Shown here: positions 31,777 to 43,248 of the stretch, piece by piece
How positions within the stretch are numbered: position 1 is the stretch's first letter
How the letters are laid out: each line of letters starts with the position of its first letter
Assembly (NCBI GenBank): GCA_021323755.1
Contig: JAJPKJ010000069.1
Location: 22,064 to 86,063 of the forward strand
Direction of reading: 5' to 3'
DNA length: 64,000 nucleotides
Source: Chitinophagales bacterium
Lineage (GTDB): Bacteria; Bacteroidota; Bacteroidia; Chitinophagales; Chitinophagaceae
Notes under the pieces: generated by a model
What the model saw: the letters and a program-made list of their open reading frames with translations, nothing else
What the model was told of the DNA's origin: nothing
The model's database searches: none
Position numbers and translations under genes: made by a program

Positions 31777-32451
31777 GTGAAAGTATTAATCGTCGAAGAT
31801 GAAAAATTATTGAGCGAAAGCATTATCACTTGTCTCCGGCAAGAGGGTTTTGTATGTGAAGCAGCCGACCACTATAAACTAGCTATTCAAAAAATTGAAT
31901 CGTTCGATTATGATTGCATATTGCTTGACATCAATTTACCCGGTGGCAGCGGACTGGATATTTTGAATCAGCTCAAAAAGAATAAAAAACTTGATGGCGT
32001 GCTGATCATTTCAGCAAGAAATTCATTGGAAGATAAAATAACCGGCTTGCAACTTGGCGCCGATGATTATCTGCCCAAGCCATTCCATTTGTCAGAACTT
32101 GTTGCCCGTATAACGGCAATCATTAGACGAAGAAATTCCGGTGGGAATAACATGCTCCAGTTCAATGAGCTGCTTATTGACACATTGGCAAAGACTGTTT
32201 CTGTTAATAATAAATTGGTTGAGCTTACCAGGAAAGAATATCAACTCTTGTTATATTTTGCGTATAATAAGAATCGGGTGATCTCGAAAAATGCAATAGC
32301 AGAACATTTGTGGGGAGATGAAACAGAAAGCGCGGGCAACTTTGATTTTATTTACACACATGTAAAGAACCTGCGAAAAAAATTAATTATAGCTGGTTGC
32401 GGAGACTACATTCAATCCGTTTATGGAATGGGCTACAAATTCATTAGTTGA
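31777..32451 (+). CDS. OmpR-family response regulator
   Basis: GTG start; 'VKVLIVEDEKLL...DCILLDINLPGGSGLDIL' and C-terminal winged helix. Confidence 0.95.
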   Translation: MKVLIVEDEKLLSESIITCLRQEGFVCEAADHYKLAIQKIESFDYDCILLDINLPGGSGLDILNQLKKNKKLDGVLIISARNSLEDKITGLQLGADDYLPKPFHLSELVARITAIIRRRNSGGNNMLQFNELLIDTLAKTVSVNNKLVELTRKEYQLLLYFAYNKNRVISKNAIAEHLWGDETESAGNFDFIYTHVKNLRKKLIIAGCGDYIQSVYGMGYKFIS

Positions 32452-32480
32452 AAAGTTGATCAGCCGGAAATATTGCCATT

Positions 32481-33737
32481 ATGAAACTCATTACAAAATA
32501 CAATCGTATCAATATTGTCGCCACAATTGTGGTGATGCTGATCGCGAGCATCTGTTATTATTTCATTGTGCGTTACGTACTGATTCACCAGTTGGATAAT
32601 ACATTGAAAGTGGAAGAAGCGGAAATTTTGAATTATGTAAAGAATAATAATAAACTGCCTGACCCAACAAATTATCGCGATCAACATACCAGTTTTGAAG
32701 CCGTAAGAGAATTGTTTAAAAGAAACTTTACCAATGTCAGGTTATATGAAGACCGGCATCATGAAGATAATATTTACCGCGTCCTTTCTTTTCCGGTCAC
32801 TATTGATGATAAACTATACAAAGCATCCGTAACCAAGTCCGAAGATGAAGTGGAAGATCTCATTGAAAAGATCGTATTGGTGACAATTGGTATCGTCATT
32901 TTATTATTGCTGACCTTATTCATCGCAAATCGGTTCCTATTGCGACGATTGTGGGAACCGTTTTACAATACCTTACAATCGATCAAGCAATTTAATTTTT
33001 CAAACAAGCAGATTTCCCCCTCGCAGGAAACGGATATTGCAGAGTTTAAGGACCTGGACACTGCCGTCAACTCCATGCAGGCAAGGATCATAAAAGATTA
33101 TGAAACCCTGAAAAATTTTGCTGATAATGCTTCACATGAAATGCAGACTCCGCTTGCTATATTAAATTCCAAACTGGATCTGCTTATCCAGGAGCCAAAC
33201 CTGAATGAATTTCAAACAAAACAATTGCAGTCGATGTATGATGCGATGAACAGGTTGGCGAAATTGAATCAGTCATTATTATTACTTACCAAAATCGAGA
33301 ATAATCAATTTGCCAATGCTCGTGCGATTCAACTCAATATTTTAATAAAAGAAAAACTAAACCAACTTGAGGATCTGATAATCGCAAAGCGCATTCATCT
33401 GTCTACGGACCTGGGAGGGAAAATTGTATATATGAATGACTATCTCGCGGATATTTTGCTTAATAATTTATTGAGCAATTCCATTCGTCATAATGATGAT
33501 GATGGCGCCATGAATATCTTGCTAAACAACGAAGCACTCATAATAAGTAATACAGGAGCTGTTTTCAGCTTCGATACCAATAATATTTTTGAGCGTTTCA
33601 AAAAAGGCGAAACCTCAGAAGGAATTGGGCTTGGGCTTGCTATTGTCAAACAGATCTGTGATAATTACGGGTTTGAGATTTCTTATTTCTTTAGAGAGGA
33701 TTTGCATCACTTCAAAATTCAATGGGCTAAAGAATAA
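32481..33737 (+). CDS. Sensor histidine kinase
   Basis: 'NFADNASHEMQTPLAILNSKLDLL', two TMs, GLGLAIVKQI. Confidence 0.95.
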   Translation: MKLITKYNRINIVATIVVMLIASICYYFIVRYVLIHQLDNTLKVEEAEILNYVKNNNKLPDPTNYRDQHTSFEAVRELFKRNFTNVRLYEDRHHEDNIYRVLSFPVTIDDKLYKASVTKSEDEVEDLIEKIVLVTIGIVILLLLTLFIANRFLLRRLWEPFYNTLQSIKQFNFSNKQISPSQETDIAEFKDLDTAVNSMQARIIKDYETLKNFADNASHEMQTPLAILNSKLDLLIQEPNLNEFQTKQLQSMYDAMNRLAKLNQSLLLLTKIENNQFANARAIQLNILIKEKLNQLEDLIIAKRIHLSTDLGGKIVYMNDYLADILLNNLLSNSIRHNDDDGAMNILLNNEALIISNTGAVFSFDTNNIFERFKKGETSEGIGLGLAIVKQICDNYGFEISYFFREDLHHFKIQWAKE

Positions 33738-33850
33738 GAAGGCTGTCTTTTTTTGACCATCCAAATCCGAAAGGTTATTTTAAAAAGATTTTCTTTTCGG
33801 GGGGAAATATTCTCGTTTAATGTATAAATTTAATCTACTAAAATTGCCAA

Positions 33851-35308
33851 ATGAGAAAATTAACACTTGCCGTTTTCTTTATAACAGCTTTCGCCTGCAA
33901 GCTCGCCGAGAGAAAAAATGAGGCATCGCCGGATTTTACCACGGAAGGGAAAAAAGTTACTGTTTATACAACTGCAGACAGCACCGATCTTCGGTTATCC
34001 ATTACCGATACACTCTCTTTTAAGGACCTTACGCAGCCAGTAGAAACGCAGGTTTGTGTTTTTGTTGATCCGACAAAATCGTTTCAGAAGGTATTGGGGA
34101 TCGGCGGTGCATTAACGGATGCATCCGCAGAGACTTTTGCAAAATTGCCAAAGGACAGGCAGCAGGAATTCTTAACCGCATATTATGATCCGGAAAAAGG
34201 TATCGGCTATAACTTGGGAAGAACCAATATTCACAGTTGTGATTTTTCCAGCGACACTTATACATATGTTAAAGATAATGACAGCACGCTGCAATCATTT
34301 TCAATTGAGCACGACAGAAAGTACCGTATTCCTTTTATTAAACAGGTTATTGCTGCTGCGGGCAACAAGCTCATTTTATATTGTAGTCCATGGAGCCCTC
34401 CTGCCTGGATGAAAACCAATAATGATATCCTTCATGGGGGAAAATTAAAACCTCAATATTATCAGGCTTGGGCAAATTATTATGTGAAATTCATTAATGC
34501 TTATAAAGATGAAGGCATACCTATTTGGGGTACTACTATTCAGAATGAGCCGATGGCAACGCAAAAATGGGAATCCTGTATTTTCAGTGCTGAAGAGGAG
34601 AGGGATTTCCTGAAAAATAATCTCGGGCCTACATTTGAAAAGGAAGGGCTGGGAGATAAAAAAATAATGGTCTGGGATCATAACCGCGATTTGATCTATC
34701 AGCGGGCAACAACGATCTTGAGCGACCCGGATGCGGCGAAATATGTGTGGGGCGTGGCTTTTCATTGGTATGAAGACTGGAGCGGCGGAACGCAGATGTT
34801 TGAAAATGTAAGACGCGTTAAGGAATCCTTTCCCCGAAAAAATCTGGTTTTTTCTGAAGGCTGTAATGGTCCGTTTAATATGGATAGTATTAAGAACTGG
34901 GATCTTGGCGAACGTTACGGGCGCAGTATGATCAACGATTTTAATAATGGTACCGTTGCCTGGACAGATTGGAATGTATTACTCGACCAGACCGGGGGAC
35001 CAAATCATGTGCAGAACTTTTGTTTTGCTCCGGTACATGCAGATTCGAGAACAGGGAAGCTGATTTATACCAATGCTTATTATTATATCGGGCATTTTTC
35101 AAAGTTTATAAAACCAGGCGCAAAAAGAGTCATTAGTGCATCGAGCAGAAGCCAATTATTGACAACCGCTTTTTTAAATGAAGATGGAAAATTGGTTGTA
35201 GTTGTCATGAATCAATCAAACAAAAAAATTGATTATAAACTTTGGATAGCAGGCAAAGCTGCAGATGTAAGTGCGTTGCCTCATTCCATTGCAACCCTTG
35301 TTTTATGA
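33851..35308 (+). CDS. Glycoside hydrolase family 30 (glucosylceramidase-like)
   Basis: 'VLGIGGALTDASAETF', 'YCSPWSPPAWMKTN', 'PIWGTTIQNEP', 'VFSEGC'. Confidence 0.95.
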   Translation: MRKLTLAVFFITAFACKLAERKNEASPDFTTEGKKVTVYTTADSTDLRLSITDTLSFKDLTQPVETQVCVFVDPTKSFQKVLGIGGALTDASAETFAKLPKDRQQEFLTAYYDPEKGIGYNLGRTNIHSCDFSSDTYTYVKDNDSTLQSFSIEHDRKYRIPFIKQVIAAAGNKLILYCSPWSPPAWMKTNNDILHGGKLKPQYYQAWANYYVKFINAYKDEGIPIWGTTIQNEPMATQKWESCIFSAEEERDFLKNNLGPTFEKEGLGDKKIMVWDHNRDLIYQRATTILSDPDAAKYVWGVAFHWYEDWSGGTQMFENVRRVKESFPRKNLVFSEGCNGPFNMDSIKNWDLGERYGRSMINDFNNGTVAWTDWNVLLDQTGGPNHVQNFCFAPVHADSRTGKLIYTNAYYYIGHFSKFIKPGAKRVISASSRSQLLTTAFLNEDGKLVVVVMNQSNKKIDYKLWIAGKAADVSALPHSIATLVL

Positions 35309-35339
35309 TTTTTTTGCTGATTCATTTTATTTAACCTGA

Positions 35340-36104
35340 ATGAAAAGAATTCTTTTTTATATTTTCTTTATATTCTTTACTGGTCAATTCCTGGGCTGTG
35401 TTTTTCTTGATAAGGATGTATTATGCAGGATATGGATGTATGGTGATGAGATGAAGGCGCCTGATTTCGATTCTTTGCAATTGAATCCGGTGAGTTTTAT
35501 ATCGTTTTACTCAAATGGAACTTATACAAGTGATTTTGGAACATTTGAATATGGAAGATGGAAAGCGAGCAATTCTAGGATTGAATTGACGAACTATAAG
35601 AATAAAACAAAAGCCTATGGAATAAAATTCATTTGGCCGAATTCATTAAAGATCATTGCGGAGGATGGTTTTATCGTAGGTTTTGAAGGTCAGCCTTCAA
35701 TGTTTTCTTCTCCGGGTAAAGACCCTTACTGTTTACAAAATAATCAATGGAGATTAGCAGCTACTCACAAAGAATCCGAAAAAGAAATAAAAAGCCGCCT
35801 GGTCAATCATTGTCATTTTTGGCAAATCTATTTTACCTGGGCACTGAAAAATAAAATTGACTATGTTGATGTAAGAAGTACACCTACCTTGCTAAAAATA
35901 TATGGGAACGGTTTTGTACTGAGAACATTTGAAAATTTACCGGATGAATGGAAGGCTTACTTTTTTGATGAAGCGGATTGTAAGAAAGCCAATGAAATGA
36001 TGGAAGATGTTTTGGTGATGCATAAAATAAAGATTGAAAAAACGGATGATAAATATAAAATGTTCATTTCTATGTTTAAGCAGGCCCAACAGGCCTTGCA
36101 ATGA
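35340..36104 (+). CDS. Hypothetical lipoprotein
   Basis: Lipobox-like N-terminus 'FTGQFLGC'; no family recognised. Confidence 0.65.
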   Translation: MKRILFYIFFIFFTGQFLGCVFLDKDVLCRIWMYGDEMKAPDFDSLQLNPVSFISFYSNGTYTSDFGTFEYGRWKASNSRIELTNYKNKTKAYGIKFIWPNSLKIIAEDGFIVGFEGQPSMFSSPGKDPYCLQNNQWRLAATHKESEKEIKSRLVNHCHFWQIYFTWALKNKIDYVDVRSTPTLLKIYGNGFVLRTFENLPDEWKAYFFDEADCKKANEMMEDVLVMHKIKIEKTDDKYKMFISMFKQAQQALQ

Positions 36105-36214
36105 TGATTTTAGTAAGGAATACACAGTCGGCTGGACGGAATGCGATTATACCTAACTGTTGGTTCCCCGGAAATCAAAAATGTTCATTAATTACTGAAT
36201 AATCATTTCACGTT

Positions 36215-36589
36215 ATGAATTTCCTCGGCAACATTATCTGGCTGGTATTCGGCGGTTTTCTGGCAGCGCTTGGTTATATATTTGGCAGTTTTATCCTTTG
36301 TATTTCCATCGTTGGATTGCCATGGGGAATGCAGTGTTTTAAAATTGCAGGACTTGAACTATCGCCATTTGGAAAAAAAATAGTGTCCTCCAATCGGGGC
36401 GTGGGTTGCTTATCCACTTTTTGCAATATTATCTGGTTGCTGAGCGGCGGTTTATATACCGCTTTCATTCATTTGATTTTTGCTGCTATTTTATTTATCA
36501 CCATCATCGGTATTCCATTTGCAAGACAACATCTTAAATTGATGGAGCTTTCCCTTATGCCATTTGGCAAAAGTGTCGTGTATGAATGA
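36215..36589 (+). CDS. YccF-domain membrane protein
   Basis: 'LGNIIWLVFGGFLAALGYIFGSFILCISIVGLPWGMQCFKIAGLELSPFGKKIV' tandem repeat. Confidence 0.9.
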   Translation: MNFLGNIIWLVFGGFLAALGYIFGSFILCISIVGLPWGMQCFKIAGLELSPFGKKIVSSNRGVGCLSTFCNIIWLLSGGLYTAFIHLIFAAILFITIIGIPFARQHLKLMELSLMPFGKSVVYE

Positions 36590-36642
36590 AAATAAGCCGT
36601 TTAAAAAATATTTAATTCAAGCGCTTCTAAAATTTTGAAACT

Positions 36643-38259
36643 ATGTTGGCCAGAACTTTATTAATAGCTGTTTGCTTCTTTTTTTCTTTCTCAATCATTG
36701 CACAACAAAAAGAGATATTGATCTATCATCCCATTCAAACTGATGATAAAGGCAAAATCATTCCCTGGTATGATAAAGATCCGGGCACGGCCTATAATCA
36801 TATCATCGATATCGTTTGGAATTTCTGGGATACGATGCGCCACGATATGAATGGCCTTCCGTATTATATGAATCATCAGGTGTGGAATCCGGACTTTAAT
36901 GACCCGCGCGGAATTGGTGGCGATCAGTTTGCAATGGCGCTTTCCTCTTGGCGTTTATATTATGCATATACGGGTAATGAAAGGGTGAAAGCGAATATGA
37001 ATTTTATTGCAGATTATTATCTCACGCATTCTTTGTCCGCAGCAGATGCAAAATGGCCGGATCTCCCCTTTCCCTATAACAGTTTTATCTATTCAGGTTT
37101 TTATAATGGCGATATGCGTGCTGGAGAAAATATTTTGCAGCCAGATAAAGCCGGATCGTTTGGGCTCGAATTGGTGCATTTATATAAAATCGGGGAGAAC
37201 TATCTTTATTTAGATGCAGCAGTTAAAATTGCCAATACACTTTGTGCGCATATTAAAGAGGGCAATATTAATTATTCGCCACTGCCTTTTAAAGTTAATC
37301 CCTACACGGACACGATCGGGTTGCTGAAACATTTTCACACCGGCATATGGAAAGATACCGCTGGTTACACCAGCAACTGGGCGCCGACCATGCAATTGCT
37401 GCTCGATCTAGCAGCATTGGGAAAAGGAGATGTGAAAGTTTACACAGCGAGTTTTAATAAATTGTTGTCCTGGATGAAATCCTTTCCTATGAAAGAAAAT
37501 AAATGGGGACCTTTTTTTGAAGACGTTGATGAGTGGAGTGAAACGCAGATCAATGCAATGACCTGGGCGCGTTTTATTATGGAGCATCGTGAATATTTTC
37601 CTGACTGGAAAAAAGATGTACAAAAAATCATTTCCTGGGTGCATCAAAATTTTGCAAATGATAGTTGGAAAAAATATGGGGTTGTTGTTACCAATGAGCA
37701 AAGCGTCTATCCAACACCAGCAAACAGTCATTCATCAAGGCAAGCCGCTGACGAATTGTTGTTTGTAAGTATGAGCGGGGATAGTTCCCTGTACGAAAAT
37801 GCGGTTCGGGAATTGAACTGGGCAACTTACATGGTGGACTTTAATGGTACAAACCGATTTCCTACAGATGAACCCTGGCTCACGGATGGTTATGGCGATT
37901 ATGTTCGGCATTTCTTAAGAGCGATGGATGAAGCTCCCGAGCTGGCGCCAAATGAAGACCATATTATTTCTTCCACTTCAGTTATTCAGCAAGCAGATTA
38001 TGCAGGCAATTTTAAAAAATTCATTTACCTCAATTTTGAAAAAACAGATAGCAATAAAGTAAAATTGTTTTATCGCACCTTTGATCTGCGCGGTGTAGAA
38101 AAGATAAAATTAAAAAATAAACCTTCGGGGATATTATTGGATTATAGATCCCTTTCTGAAAATAAAATCGGCGAAGGATATTCATGGAAAGCAATGAAAG
38201 AGGGCGGACTGCTGACAATACGAAGAGAAAATGGCAATAAAGTTCTTATCATCAAATGA
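36643..38259 (+). CDS. Exported alpha/alpha-toroid (six-hairpin glycosidase-like) protein
   Basis: Signal peptide; helical repeats 'GGDQFAMALSSWRLYYAYTGNERVKANMNFIADYYL'. Confidence 0.6.
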   Translation: MLARTLLIAVCFFFSFSIIAQQKEILIYHPIQTDDKGKIIPWYDKDPGTAYNHIIDIVWNFWDTMRHDMNGLPYYMNHQVWNPDFNDPRGIGGDQFAMALSSWRLYYAYTGNERVKANMNFIADYYLTHSLSAADAKWPDLPFPYNSFIYSGFYNGDMRAGENILQPDKAGSFGLELVHLYKIGENYLYLDAAVKIANTLCAHIKEGNINYSPLPFKVNPYTDTIGLLKHFHTGIWKDTAGYTSNWAPTMQLLLDLAALGKGDVKVYTASFNKLLSWMKSFPMKENKWGPFFEDVDEWSETQINAMTWARFIMEHREYFPDWKKDVQKIISWVHQNFANDSWKKYGVVVTNEQSVYPTPANSHSSRQAADELLFVSMSGDSSLYENAVRELNWATYMVDFNGTNRFPTDEPWLTDGYGDYVRHFLRAMDEAPELAPNEDHIISSTSVIQQADYAGNFKKFIYLNFEKTDSNKVKLFYRTFDLRGVEKIKLKNKPSGILLDYRSLSENKIGEGYSWKAMKEGGLLTIRRENGNKVLIIK

Positions 38260-39035
38260 TTGTTCCTGGTGACCTGGGTCATCGTAGACATTGATCGCCG
38301 GGAACAGTTGTCGGTTATCCTGAAATAAGAATTCCTGAACAGAAGATCTCTTAAAAATCGTGAACTACCGGAAATGAAACAATAATAACTATTGAAAATA
38401 CGCGAAAGCTATTTTCTGTATTCTTTATCATGCTGATAGCCTAAGATCAATGCATATTCTGATGAATGCTGCAACAAGGCATTAGAGTCAGCAATGAATG
38501 GATCCTGCGATTCAGCAGCATCAAATTGACATTAACGAGAATCAACTAAGCAAAAAAGATGATGAAGTTTAGTAAAAAGATAGCGCTTAATAAACCTACA
38601 GCCATTAAAGCGATTCTGCCATTTTCATTCAGCGTGAAGAGAAGTTTTTTAGTTTTCATAAAATTTGAATTGGGTGAACGGATAAAAATTATTACGAGAA
38701 TAATGTCGCGAAAAACGTGCCAAAATATTTAAATCCAATAATTTATTTTATCAATTGTTTTAAGCGATTAGCGAAAAGGTAAATCTACTATTCAAAGATT
38801 AAAGGAGAAGTACGCATATCGCATGCTGCAATGGTTTCTCTCAGCTAACGCTGACGGCTACCTGAATGCCAGAAACGCGGAGAAAATGGATGATTGAAGA
38901 AATCAGGCGCTATGCATCAAGTGGGAGTGGGGGGAATCCAATCGAACTCCTGATGAACCCGATACCTTATTTCGAAAAATAAGATTTGAATAATTAAAGG
39001 TAGAGGTAAAATCAAGATCGCATCGACTTGAAAAA

Positions 39036-41498
39036 TTAGTTTTCCTGTCTTTCAGTGCTATGTTCAATTTTCTTTGCCTGAAAAATATCTTTCCCGAAAT
39101 CATAAGAAAAACTGAGGGAAACCCTCGCTGCGATCCTTGTCCTTTCAAAGTTTAAAAAAACACCGTTACCGTCGCGAACGAAAGCCCATTTCAGGGTATT
39201 AAAAATATCTCTGCCATTAAGGGTCAATGAAGCCTTATTATTAAGCAGCTTTATTTTTGCGCCGGCGTCAACCTCAAAACTTCCGCGGTCCCTATCTTGC
39301 CCGGTCACTCCCGGCGCGTGGTAATCGCAACGCACCTGTAGGGACATATTTTGGAACAAGAAAAAATTGTTGGTCACATTAACGTTCCAGCTAAACCCGT
39401 TGGTGTTTATTACTCCATATTCTGGTGCTCCCTCGGTTTCTGTTTGAAACAAATTTGCGTTGATAATGGAATTCCATGATTTAAGGACACTGACCCTGCT
39501 GATGATTTCCAGTCCACCAACATATTCATGAGGAAGATTTTCTGAAATGGTGGTTATTACACCGTTAACTGGTGCGGTTTCTATATGATCTATGAAATCT
39601 TTTGTGATACGATAATAGATGCTTGTCGTCAAATTCATTTTGTTTCCGACTTTGGAATAGCCCAACTCGAAACTATGAATGTCCTCTGGTAAAATATTAG
39701 GGTTGCCGAGATCATAATTCACCGGATCAGAAATATCCGGGATCGGGCTGTAATTGCGCGGTGTGGGTCTGGCAACCCTTCTCGTATAATTGAATTGAAG
39801 CTGCTGACCCGCATCGTATTTCTGTATGAGGGTAATTGCGGGATAAAGTCTGTTAATTACCACACTCACTGGGGTGATTAGCGGTGTGCCGCTACTTTCA
39901 AACCCAGCGACATATCCTTTTAAATTAGCTGCTTCCATGCGAAGCCCAAGCTGATATTCAAAATTGCTTATCTGATTTTGATAGTTCATATAAAGCGCGT
40001 GTATTTGACTATTGCTATGGAAGTAGGCAGTGAAAGGATAAAATTGGGTATATATTCCGGAAGATTTATCAAAGTTGTAAACCAATTGACCCCTGTCGTC
40101 AATACGCAAATGACTGCGATAGCCAGCAGCGAAAATGCCTTTGCCCAGGGGCAATGAATAGTCGGCTTGAATATTATAATAAGCATTGTGATTATTGATA
40201 AAAGGACGAATAATCGTGGTATCAAAAAAATCGGGGTAGCCATTCAGGTTATTGATATCAGATCTAAAATCAAGATCCGATTTATTAAATCCGTGAGCAT
40301 AGCCAATACTGAAGTCAAGTTCCTCTTTTGGCTTATGGAATGTCCTGACATAATCCAGGTTTAAATTATACGTATATCCATCTCCGTTAAAGAAATTCAT
40401 ACTCTTGATTCTTTGAAGCAGTGATTGCGCGGCATCCAACTGTTGAATATCCAGATCTTCCCTGCGGTGATTTTTGGTAATATTAAGACCTCCAGAAAAG
40501 CTCAAGAGGTTCTTAGGGTTGAGATAATATTCCATGCCTCCTTTTAAGTTATGAGAACTGTTCACGGTTGTTGAAGGAAAGATTTCATTGGAATAGACAA
40601 TGGAATCTGAAGGTTTTGCATATTCTATGTTTTGGTACCCCGTGCTGTAGACATCACTGTACTTGTAATCGTAATTCGCAAATACATTTATTTTGCTGTT
40701 TTCAAAACTTAACGCAGTGCCTGCGTTATAATTATTCCGGGTTCCCGCAGTCGAATTGAATGAACCAGTAAAGCCCAATTTTTTATTTTTCTTGAGTATG
40801 ATATTAATAATGCCCGCGGATCCTTGTGCATCATATTTTACAGAAGGATTGGTAATTATTTCAATACTCTCAATCGAATTTACAGGGATAGAAGAGAGGA
40901 TCTGGATGACATCACCACTACCGATCAGCGATGGTTTTCCGTCAATAAGAACCTGCACCCCGGAAGAACCGCGCAGGTTAACAGCACCGCTGCCGTCAAT
41001 GGTCACTGTTGGTATATTTTGCAAAAGATCGGTGGCTGTGCCGCCTTTGCTCACCAGACTTTGTTCAACGGAGAATTTCTTTTTACTTATTCCGGTCTCT
41101 GGATTTGTTTTTGCCGCAGTCACAGTTACTTCTTTCAACAGCCTGATCATGCTTCGATTCATTGATAAATTTCCCAGGTCTAATTTTGTATAATTTGTAT
41201 CAATAAATAAACTGTCCCTGTAAATGGATTGATAGCCTGTATAACTGATCTCCATTTTGAATACACCCGCCGGTATATTCCTGATGATTACAATTCCGTT
41301 GGTGTCTGACTGCGAGCCTTTGAAAACACGATTTGTTTTTTTGGCTGTTAAGACGGCGTTGGCAAAAGCAATGGGCAGGCCAGTTTGTTTATCTGCTAAT
41401 CGAAGGGTGATGGACGAATTGTTTTGTGCTGATACTGTTATAAGAAAGACTGGCGCAAATAAGGACAACAGAAAGCATTTTCTGGCGAATGTCTTCAT
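39036..41498 (-). CDS. Outer membrane beta-barrel (TonB-dependent-receptor-like) protein with carboxypeptidase-regulatory-like domain
   Basis: 'SITLRLADKQTGLPIAFANAVL', plug 'ATDLLQNIPTVTIDGSGAVNLRGSSGVQVLIDGKPSLIG'. Confidence 0.9.
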   Translation of the reverse strand: MKTFARKCFLLSLFAPVFLITVSAQNNSSITLRLADKQTGLPIAFANAVLTAKKTNRVFKGSQSDTNGIVIIRNIPAGVFKMEISYTGYQSIYRDSLFIDTNYTKLDLGNLSMNRSMIRLLKEVTVTAAKTNPETGISKKKFSVEQSLVSKGGTATDLLQNIPTVTIDGSGAVNLRGSSGVQVLIDGKPSLIGSGDVIQILSSIPVNSIESIEIITNPSVKYDAQGSAGIINIILKKNKKLGFTGSFNSTAGTRNNYNAGTALSFENSKINVFANYDYKYSDVYSTGYQNIEYAKPSDSIVYSNEIFPSTTVNSSHNLKGGMEYYLNPKNLLSFSGGLNITKNHRREDLDIQQLDAAQSLLQRIKSMNFFNGDGYTYNLNLDYVRTFHKPKEELDFSIGYAHGFNKSDLDFRSDINNLNGYPDFFDTTIIRPFINNHNAYYNIQADYSLPLGKGIFAAGYRSHLRIDDRGQLVYNFDKSSGIYTQFYPFTAYFHSNSQIHALYMNYQNQISNFEYQLGLRMEAANLKGYVAGFESSGTPLITPVSVVINRLYPAITLIQKYDAGQQLQFNYTRRVARPTPRNYSPIPDISDPVNYDLGNPNILPEDIHSFELGYSKVGNKMNLTTSIYYRITKDFIDHIETAPVNGVITTISENLPHEYVGGLEIISRVSVLKSWNSIINANLFQTETEGAPEYGVINTNGFSWNVNVTNNFFLFQNMSLQVRCDYHAPGVTGQDRDRGSFEVDAGAKIKLLNNKASLTLNGRDIFNTLKWAFVRDGNGVFLNFERTRIAARVSLSFSYDFGKDIFQAKKIEHSTERQEN

Positions 41499-41533
41499 CG
41501 AATTGATCTGATTGTTGTGACAATAACTTTTTT

Positions 41534-42049
41534 CTAATTCACGGGTACAAGAACTGAAATCATTTCCCAATCCATCGAAAATCCTGCTGAAGAAATCTTA
41601 TATAAAAGTTGTTCCTGGACGCTTGCCCTCATTTTTGCTTTGACCTCTATGCGTAACTGATCTTTTGATTGGTCATACTTAAATGCTCCCCATTGATTCC
41701 ATACTTTATTGAAAATGGCAATCCATTCTCCCCCAGATGAAGGGATAAGAAAAAAACCATACTTTCCTTTCGGTAGTGGCTTACCGGCAACGCTAATGTC
41801 CCTGTCGGTTTCGAATGTTGTCGCTTCGTTAGCTCCTGCGCGCCATACGCTATCATATTTTACCAATCCGCCCCAGATCTTTCTGTCTTTAACTGAGGGG
41901 CTGCTATAATGAATAGTGATGGTTGCGCCATTCACCACTCCACTAACAGATGCAGGTGGGCTCACACGTGGTTTTGCCGTTTGCGAAAATGCGATAGTAC
42001 TGGCAGCTGCTGCAATCAGCAGCGTAAACAGGTGTTTGATAATATTCAT
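41534..42049 (-). CDS. DUF2911 exported protein
   Basis: '[54 protein letters not shown]'. Confidence 0.9.
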   Translation of the reverse strand: MNIIKHLFTLLIAAAASTIAFSQTAKPRVSPPASVSGVVNGATITIHYSSPSVKDRKIWGGLVKYDSVWRAGANEATTFETDRDISVAGKPLPKGKYGFFLIPSSGGEWIAIFNKVWNQWGAFKYDQSKDQLRIEVKAKMRASVQEQLLYKISSAGFSMDWEMISVLVPVN

Positions 42050-42228
42050 ATTTTTAAGTTTTGTTGGAGCAAAGCTTTCCTTTATTTCATGCCCTTAAAA
42101 ATCAATTCAATTATTTTGGAATTATTTTTAACATGCAGCGGTGTTTCTTCAACCATACATTCGTTGAATAAAATGGGCAATCCGTTTAAATCAATCGGCT
42201 GTAAGAAAAAAGCGCAGTAGTTTTAATA

Positions 42229-43248
42229 ATGGAATTAATTAAAGGCACCCCCAAGGTGATCTATCTTCAGTTGTCCGTTTGGGCATCTGCTGTATTGCTG
42301 ATCTTTTTTTCCATGCTTCCGATGGATGGAATGACAAAGGCGCTGATATATACTTTGGTGAATTCAGTTGTTTATGCCCTTATAATCTACGGCAATATCT
42401 TGTTTTTGTATACCGAATTTTATGTGCGCGGAAAATGGCTTACTTATATCATTCTCGTCATCGTTTTTATTTCTGGCGCGGGGATCTTGCGTGGCTATAT
42501 CACCATTGTCGCTTACAATCATTTTTTGCATGATGCCCCCAGACCAGTAAACTTCGGCGTGCTTATTAGTTATATTCCCGCAGCTATTCTTGTTTTCGTG
42601 CTTAGTCTGATTTTTCGTGTGGCGATTGCCTATTTTACGCTGAAGCAACATGCGGATGAAATGCTTGTACAAAAAAGCACAGCCGAACTGAATTTATTAA
42701 AATCGCAGGTGCAGCCGCACTTTCTTTTCAACACTTTGAATAATATCTATTACGAAGCCTATAAGGAATCACCACGCACGGCGGTATTGGTCGAAAAACT
42801 GTCGGGCATCATGCACTACTTCGTTGACGAAAGCCCCAAGGACCTCGTCCCCATAACAACAGAAGTGCAATTTCTTGAAAATTATATTTCATTGGAAAAA
42901 ATCCGCCTGCGCTACGAAATAGAGATCAATTTTAAAAGGGACGTTGATGCAGACCTGCAAATTCCGCCTATGCTACTCATGACATTTATAGAAAATATTT
43001 TTAAACATGGCATCGACAAATCAAGCACATACAATAGAATTGATGTTTCCCTTTACCAGCAAAACGGATATCTGTATTTCAAGACAATCAATACTATTTT
43101 TGATTTGGGAGAATCCAAAGTGCACAATGGTTTTGGGATAGAAAACCTGCGCAAACGACTTTGTATGCTATACAGTTCAGATTTTGACATGTATGTTGAA
43201 AGAGGAGAAAAATCTTTTACCGCCTACTTAAAAATCCCCCTGCCATGA
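42229..43248 (+). CDS. LytS/YehU-type sensor histidine kinase
   Basis: 'LNLLKSQVQPHFLFNTLNNIYYEA...FLENYISLEKIRLRYE'. Confidence 0.95.
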   Translation: MELIKGTPKVIYLQLSVWASAVLLIFFSMLPMDGMTKALIYTLVNSVVYALIIYGNILFLYTEFYVRGKWLTYIILVIVFISGAGILRGYITIVAYNHFLHDAPRPVNFGVLISYIPAAILVFVLSLIFRVAIAYFTLKQHADEMLVQKSTAELNLLKSQVQPHFLFNTLNNIYYEAYKESPRTAVLVEKLSGIMHYFVDESPKDLVPITTEVQFLENYISLEKIRLRYEIEINFKRDVDADLQIPPMLLMTFIENIFKHGIDKSSTYNRIDVSLYQQNGYLYFKTINTIFDLGESKVHNGFGIENLRKRLCMLYSSDFDMYVERGEKSFTAYLKIPLP

